This document shows, in pieces, positions 5,197 to 7,231 of a stretch of DNA of 7,231 nucleotides. The stretch's first letter is position 1; each line of letters starts with the position of its first letter. Under the pieces are notes generated by a model. That model was not told where the DNA came from, searched no databases, and worked only from the letters and a program-made list of their open reading frames with translations. This DNA is from Candidatus Woesearchaeota archaeon (GTDB lineage Archaea; Nanobdellota; Nanobdellia; Woesearchaeales; CG1-02-33-12), in contig JAFCEA010000034.1 of the NCBI GenBank assembly GCA_017609385.1, positions 1-7,231 on the forward strand, given 5' to 3'. Made by a program: the position numbers and the translations under genes.

Positions 5197-5303
5197 CCCG
5201 AATTATCTAGATTGTCTTGCTTACTTAAAAGCTTTTCCAAAAATAACAAATTTTAAAAACAAAGATAAACCTTTTGCTATTAAATCACAAAAAGTGGTAT
5301 ATC
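5197..5303. promoter_or_regulatory. Divergent promoter region between the wHTH and methylase genes
   Basis: This 107-bp AT-rich gap must drive both genes. On the minus strand, GCTTTTAAGTAAG (about 5219-5231) sits at the right distance for a leaderless transcript at the GTG. On the + strand, AAATTTTAAAAAC (about 5248-5260) is a TATA candidate for the methylase, whose ATG is preceded by only a weak GTGGTAT ribosome site (5294-5300). Neither TATA box is strong. Confidence 0.35.
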
Positions 5304-5933
5304 ATGATAAAATCAAAATCAAGTTTAGCGGTTTTACTCTCAAAATTAAAGATTTTTGAAGCTCCAAAACTGAGAGCAGAGCAATACACAACAGACTCAG
5401 AAATAGCAGCATATGTTCTCTGGCAGGCATATTACTTAGGTGATATAAACAATAAAACAATAGCTGATCTTGGTAGTGGCACCGGTATATTGGGCTTAGG
5501 TGCCTTACTATTAAGAGCAAAAAAGGTTTTTTTTGTTGAGTCTGACAAAGGCTCGGTTCAGACTACAAAAGGAAATTTGAAGTTTTTAGAGGAGAAAACA
5601 GGAATTAAGCTGGCTAAAAAAACCATTTTCCTTAATCAGGACATTAATAATTTCAATGATAAAGTTGACACAGTAATCCAGAATCCCCCATTTGGAACAA
5701 AACAAAAACATGCTGATAAAATCTTTTTAAAAAAGGCATTTTCTCTTGCAAATATAATCTATAGTTTTCACAAGATTGAAACTGCTGGTTTTGTAATTAA
5801 GATTTCACAGGATAATGGTTTTGATATTACGCATTTGTGGAAATTTGACTTTCCAATAAAGGCAACATACAGCTTTCACAGGAAAAGAATACAGAGAATA
5901 AAGGTTGGATGCTGGAGAATGAAAAAATCTTAA
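5304..5933 (+). CDS. METTL5-like RNA N6-adenine methyltransferase (COG2263)
   Basis: This 209-residue Rossmann-fold SAM-dependent methylase has the DLGSGTG SAM-binding loop at residues 55-61, an acidic ribose-binding position ESD at 79-81, and catalytic NPPFG at 127-131, the (D/N)PP(F/Y) signature of N6-adenine methylases. LSKLKIFEAPKLRAEQY (12-28) and the closing FDFPIKATYSFHRK (181-194) are typical of the archaeal/eukaryotic COG2263 family. The human relative METTL5 methylates an adenine in helix 44 of 18S rRNA with TRMT112, so an rRNA target is a reasonable inference. The ATG at 5304 fits the family's usual N-terminus (MxxxLxxLLSKLK) better than an upstream in-frame TTG at 5274. It precedes rpo11 by 51 bp, which has its own promoter. 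Confidence 0.88.
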   Translation: MIKSKSSLAVLLSKLKIFEAPKLRAEQYTTDSEIAAYVLWQAYYLGDINNKTIADLGSGTGILGLGALLLRAKKVFFVESDKGSVQTTKGNLKFLEEKTGIKLAKKTIFLNQDINNFNDKVDTVIQNPPFGTKQKHADKIFLKKAFSLANIIYSFHKIETAGFVIKISQDNGFDITHLWKFDFPIKATYSFHRKRIQRIKVGCWRMKKS

Positions 5934-5943
5934 TAAATAGAAA

Positions 5944-5979
5944 TGTTTATAAACATTATAAAAACCCTTTTTTGAGGTG
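5944..5979 (+). promoter_or_regulatory. Promoter and Shine-Dalgarno of the rpo11 operon
   Basis: Overlapping TATA candidates TTTATAAACA (5946-5955) and ATTATAAAAA (5955-5964) are followed by a T6 tract and GAGGTG (5974-5979), 5 nt before the rpo11 ATG. The leader layout (GAGGTGTTAT then ATG) is nearly identical to that of the PAC2 gene. The first TATA would place the start just ahead of the Shine-Dalgarno site. Confidence 0.6.
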
Positions 5980-5984
5980 TTATT

Positions 5985-6260
5985 ATGGAAATCAATGTCA
6001 TTGAAGAAAAAAAGAACAGGATAAGTTTTGAGCTTAAGGGACAGGGCAACACTTTCTGCAATATCCTAAAAGATGAACTATGGAATGACAAGCACGTTAC
6101 TGTTGCAACATATACTATCAAACACCCCTTGATTGGAATTCCTTTTATGATTGTTGAGACAGATGGTAAAAGTCCAAGGCAAGCATTGGCAAGTGCTGCT
6201 GAAAGGATTGCCAATAAGGCAGACAACCTTAGGAAAGAATTTAAGAAAGAAATAAAATGA
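5985..6260 (+). CDS. rpo11: DNA-directed RNA polymerase subunit Rpo11 (RpoL)
   Basis: This 91-residue protein is the archaeal counterpart of eukaryotic Rpb11/Rpc19 and of the N-terminal dimerisation part of bacterial alpha. It pairs with Rpo3 to begin RNA polymerase assembly. The family hallmark is clear: ELKGQGNTFCNILKDELW (16-33), then VATYTIKHPLIG (40-51) and IVETDGKSPRQALASAAERI (56-75), ending in a Lys-rich helix. The length is normal for the family. The start has an ideal GAGGTG. Its stop codon overlaps the next gene's start as ATGA, so the two are translationally coupled. Confidence 0.96.
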   Translation: MEINVIEEKKNRISFELKGQGNTFCNILKDELWNDKHVTVATYTIKHPLIGIPFMIVETDGKSPRQALASAAERIANKADNLRKEFKKEIK

Positions 6261-6808
6261 TTAAGCCAGATCAGGGTAAATTACTGATAAAGCTTGCAAA
6301 AGAATCTCTTTCCTCCTATTTCTTACAAAAAGAGCCAGATATAAGCACTGTAAAACAATTTTCTGACAGACGGGGGGTGTTCGTAACTTTATATAAAAAT
6401 AAGCAATTAAGGGGGTGTATTGGCTTCCCAGAGTCTGTATTTCCATTGTTGGAAGCAGTAATAAAGGCAGCAAGGTCAGCTGCTTTTGAAGACCCAAGAT
6501 TTCCGCCCTTACAGAAAGAAGAATTAAAGGATATAAAAATAGAGATATCTGTTCTTACAGTTCCAAAACTTATTGAAGTGAAAAAACCAGAAGATTATCT
6601 TAAAGAAATAAAGATTGGCAAGGATGGCCTGATAATCAGATCAAGCCTTGGCTCTGGGTTATTGCTACCACAGGTTGCAACAGAATACAACTGGAGTGTT
6701 GAGGAATTTCTTAGGCATTTGTGCGAAAAAGCTTGGCTAAAGCAGGATGCATGGAAAGATACAAACAACAGAATTTACAGGTTTCAGGCACAGATATTTA
6801 AGGAATAA
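6257..6808 (+). CDS. AMMECR1-domain protein
   Basis: This 183-residue protein is a full-length AMMECR1 domain. The signature is RRGVFVTLYKNKQLRGCIGFPES (38-60) with the near-invariant LRGCIG at 51-56. AARSAAFEDPRFPPL (71-85), KIEISVLT (94-101) and LLLPQVATEYNWSVEEFLRHLCEKAW (135-160) follow. The biochemical role is unresolved. Archaeal and bacterial members often accompany Memo and radical-SAM proteins, and Cys54 and Cys156 are possible functional residues; those partners are absent here. Trp160 occupies a position where I recall Gly in most members (CxKAGL). The ATG overlaps the rpo11 stop and has no good Shine-Dalgarno site, so it depends on coupling. A GGPP synthase follows 18 bp downstream. 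Confidence 0.92.
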   Translation: MIKPDQGKLLIKLAKESLSSYFLQKEPDISTVKQFSDRRGVFVTLYKNKQLRGCIGFPESVFPLLEAVIKAARSAAFEDPRFPPLQKEELKDIKIEISVLTVPKLIEVKKPEDYLKEIKIGKDGLIIRSSLGSGLLLPQVATEYNWSVEEFLRHLCEKAWLKQDAWKDTNNRIYRFQAQIFKE

Positions 6809-6826
6809 AATCTATTGAGGTTTAAA

Positions 6827-7231
6827 ATGGATATTGCAAAGAGTTTAAGAACCCATAAAGACAAAATAGAACTTAGACTAAAAAGCTTTCTGGACGAAAA
6901 AATTGCTGAGGCAGAGAAACTGTCTACATCATCTAAAGAAATAATGCAACACATAAAAGAGTTTAATCTTAGGGGGGGCAAGAGAATAAGGTCAATACTA
7001 ATCATAATGGCCTATAAATCTCTTGGAGGAAAAAATGAAAAAGCAATAATTGATATTGCTGTCTCAGCAGAGCTAATGCAGTCATTCCTCCTGATTCATG
7101 ATGATATAATAGATGATGATGACTTAAGAAGGGGTGGCCCAACCTTTCATAGAATATATGCAGAAAAATACAAGGGCTATGATAATCCAAAAAAACTTGG
7201 GGAAAGCATGGCAATAATAGCAGGCGATCTT
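6827..7231 (+). CDS. Geranylgeranyl diphosphate synthase (polyprenyl synthetase), 3' truncated by window
   Basis: The frame is open to the last base; 135 residues are visible of about 320-350 usual. It carries the isopentenyl-diphosphate-binding GGKRIRS (50-56) and the first Asp-rich motif DDIID (92-96) in LLIHDDIIDDDDLRRGGPTFH, which binds Mg-diphosphate. The second Asp-rich motif lies beyond the window. Phe87 is the fifth residue before the first Asp and Leu88 the fourth. In archaeal GGPP synthases, an aromatic residue at the fifth position limits products to C20, so GGPP is the likely product, the precursor of archaeal ether lipids. ATG 6827 has GAGGT (6817-6821) 5 nt upstream. It is the third gene of the rpo11 operon. 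Confidence 0.92.
   Translation, partial: MDIAKSLRTHKDKIELRLKSFLDEKIAEAEKLSTSSKEIMQHIKEFNLRGGKRIRSILIIMAYKSLGGKNEKAIIDIAVSAELMQSFLLIHDDIIDDDDLRRGGPTFHRIYAEKYKGYDNPKKLGESMAIIAGDL

Noticed and set aside
5093..5359. 88-codon + strand frame across the wHTH/methylase gap
   Set aside because: It overlaps the well-supported wHTH gene and methylase start in other frames and shows no protein-like features.

Overview
This is a 7.2-kb AT-rich stretch of an archaeal chromosome. The archaeal assignment rests on four things. The window carries the C-terminal half of an archaeal LonB protease, a complete RNA polymerase subunit Rpo11 (RpoL) and an archaeal-type prenyl (GGPP) synthase. It also has TATA boxes about 25-30 bp upstream of the expected transcript starts, with GAGGTG/GGTGAT Shine-Dalgarno sites. 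The strong A/T bias, almost exclusive AGA/AGG arginine codons and the look of several proteins suggest a DPANN-type lineage such as Woesearchaeota or Pacearchaeota. That placement is inference and is not proven by the window.

Region 1 (1-1754, + strand) is a protein-quality-control block: LonB (5' end outside the window), then a PAC2-family protein of the proteasome-assembly-chaperone type with its own promoter and leader. Region 2 (about 1774-4503) looks like accessory DNA. It holds a minus-strand HD-domain phosphohydrolase of a type I associate with phages and mobile DNA, about 470 bp of very AT-rich non-coding DNA, an unrecognised 165-aa gene, and an archaeal XerA/XerD-like tyrosine recombinase with all catalytic residues. 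Region 3 (4621-7231) returns to core genes. A minus-strand coiled-coil/winged-helix protein is divergent from a METTL5-like (COG2263) RNA N6-adenine methylase. After these comes a tight + strand operon of rpo11, an AMMECR1-domain gene (ATGA overlap) and a GGPP synthase cut by the window end.

The most interesting feature is a pair of direct repeats, R1 (2738-2814) and R2 (4426-4503). They match without gaps at 56 of 69 positions over 2746-2814 versus 4435-4503, including a 27-bp stretch with one mismatch. R2 starts 7 bp after the recombinase stop codon, and R1 lies upstream of the orphan gene, so the pair exactly brackets the two genes. Each copy contains four iterations of an AAAnCTTTTAAT-like motif with the same 20-25-20 bp spacing. 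I read this as a candidate minimal integrative cassette: recombinase, one cargo gene and att-like or iteron-like ends. The 81% identity and low sequence complexity leave a dispersed intergenic repeat family as a serious alternative.

No tRNA, rRNA, CRISPR array or known insertion sequence was found.
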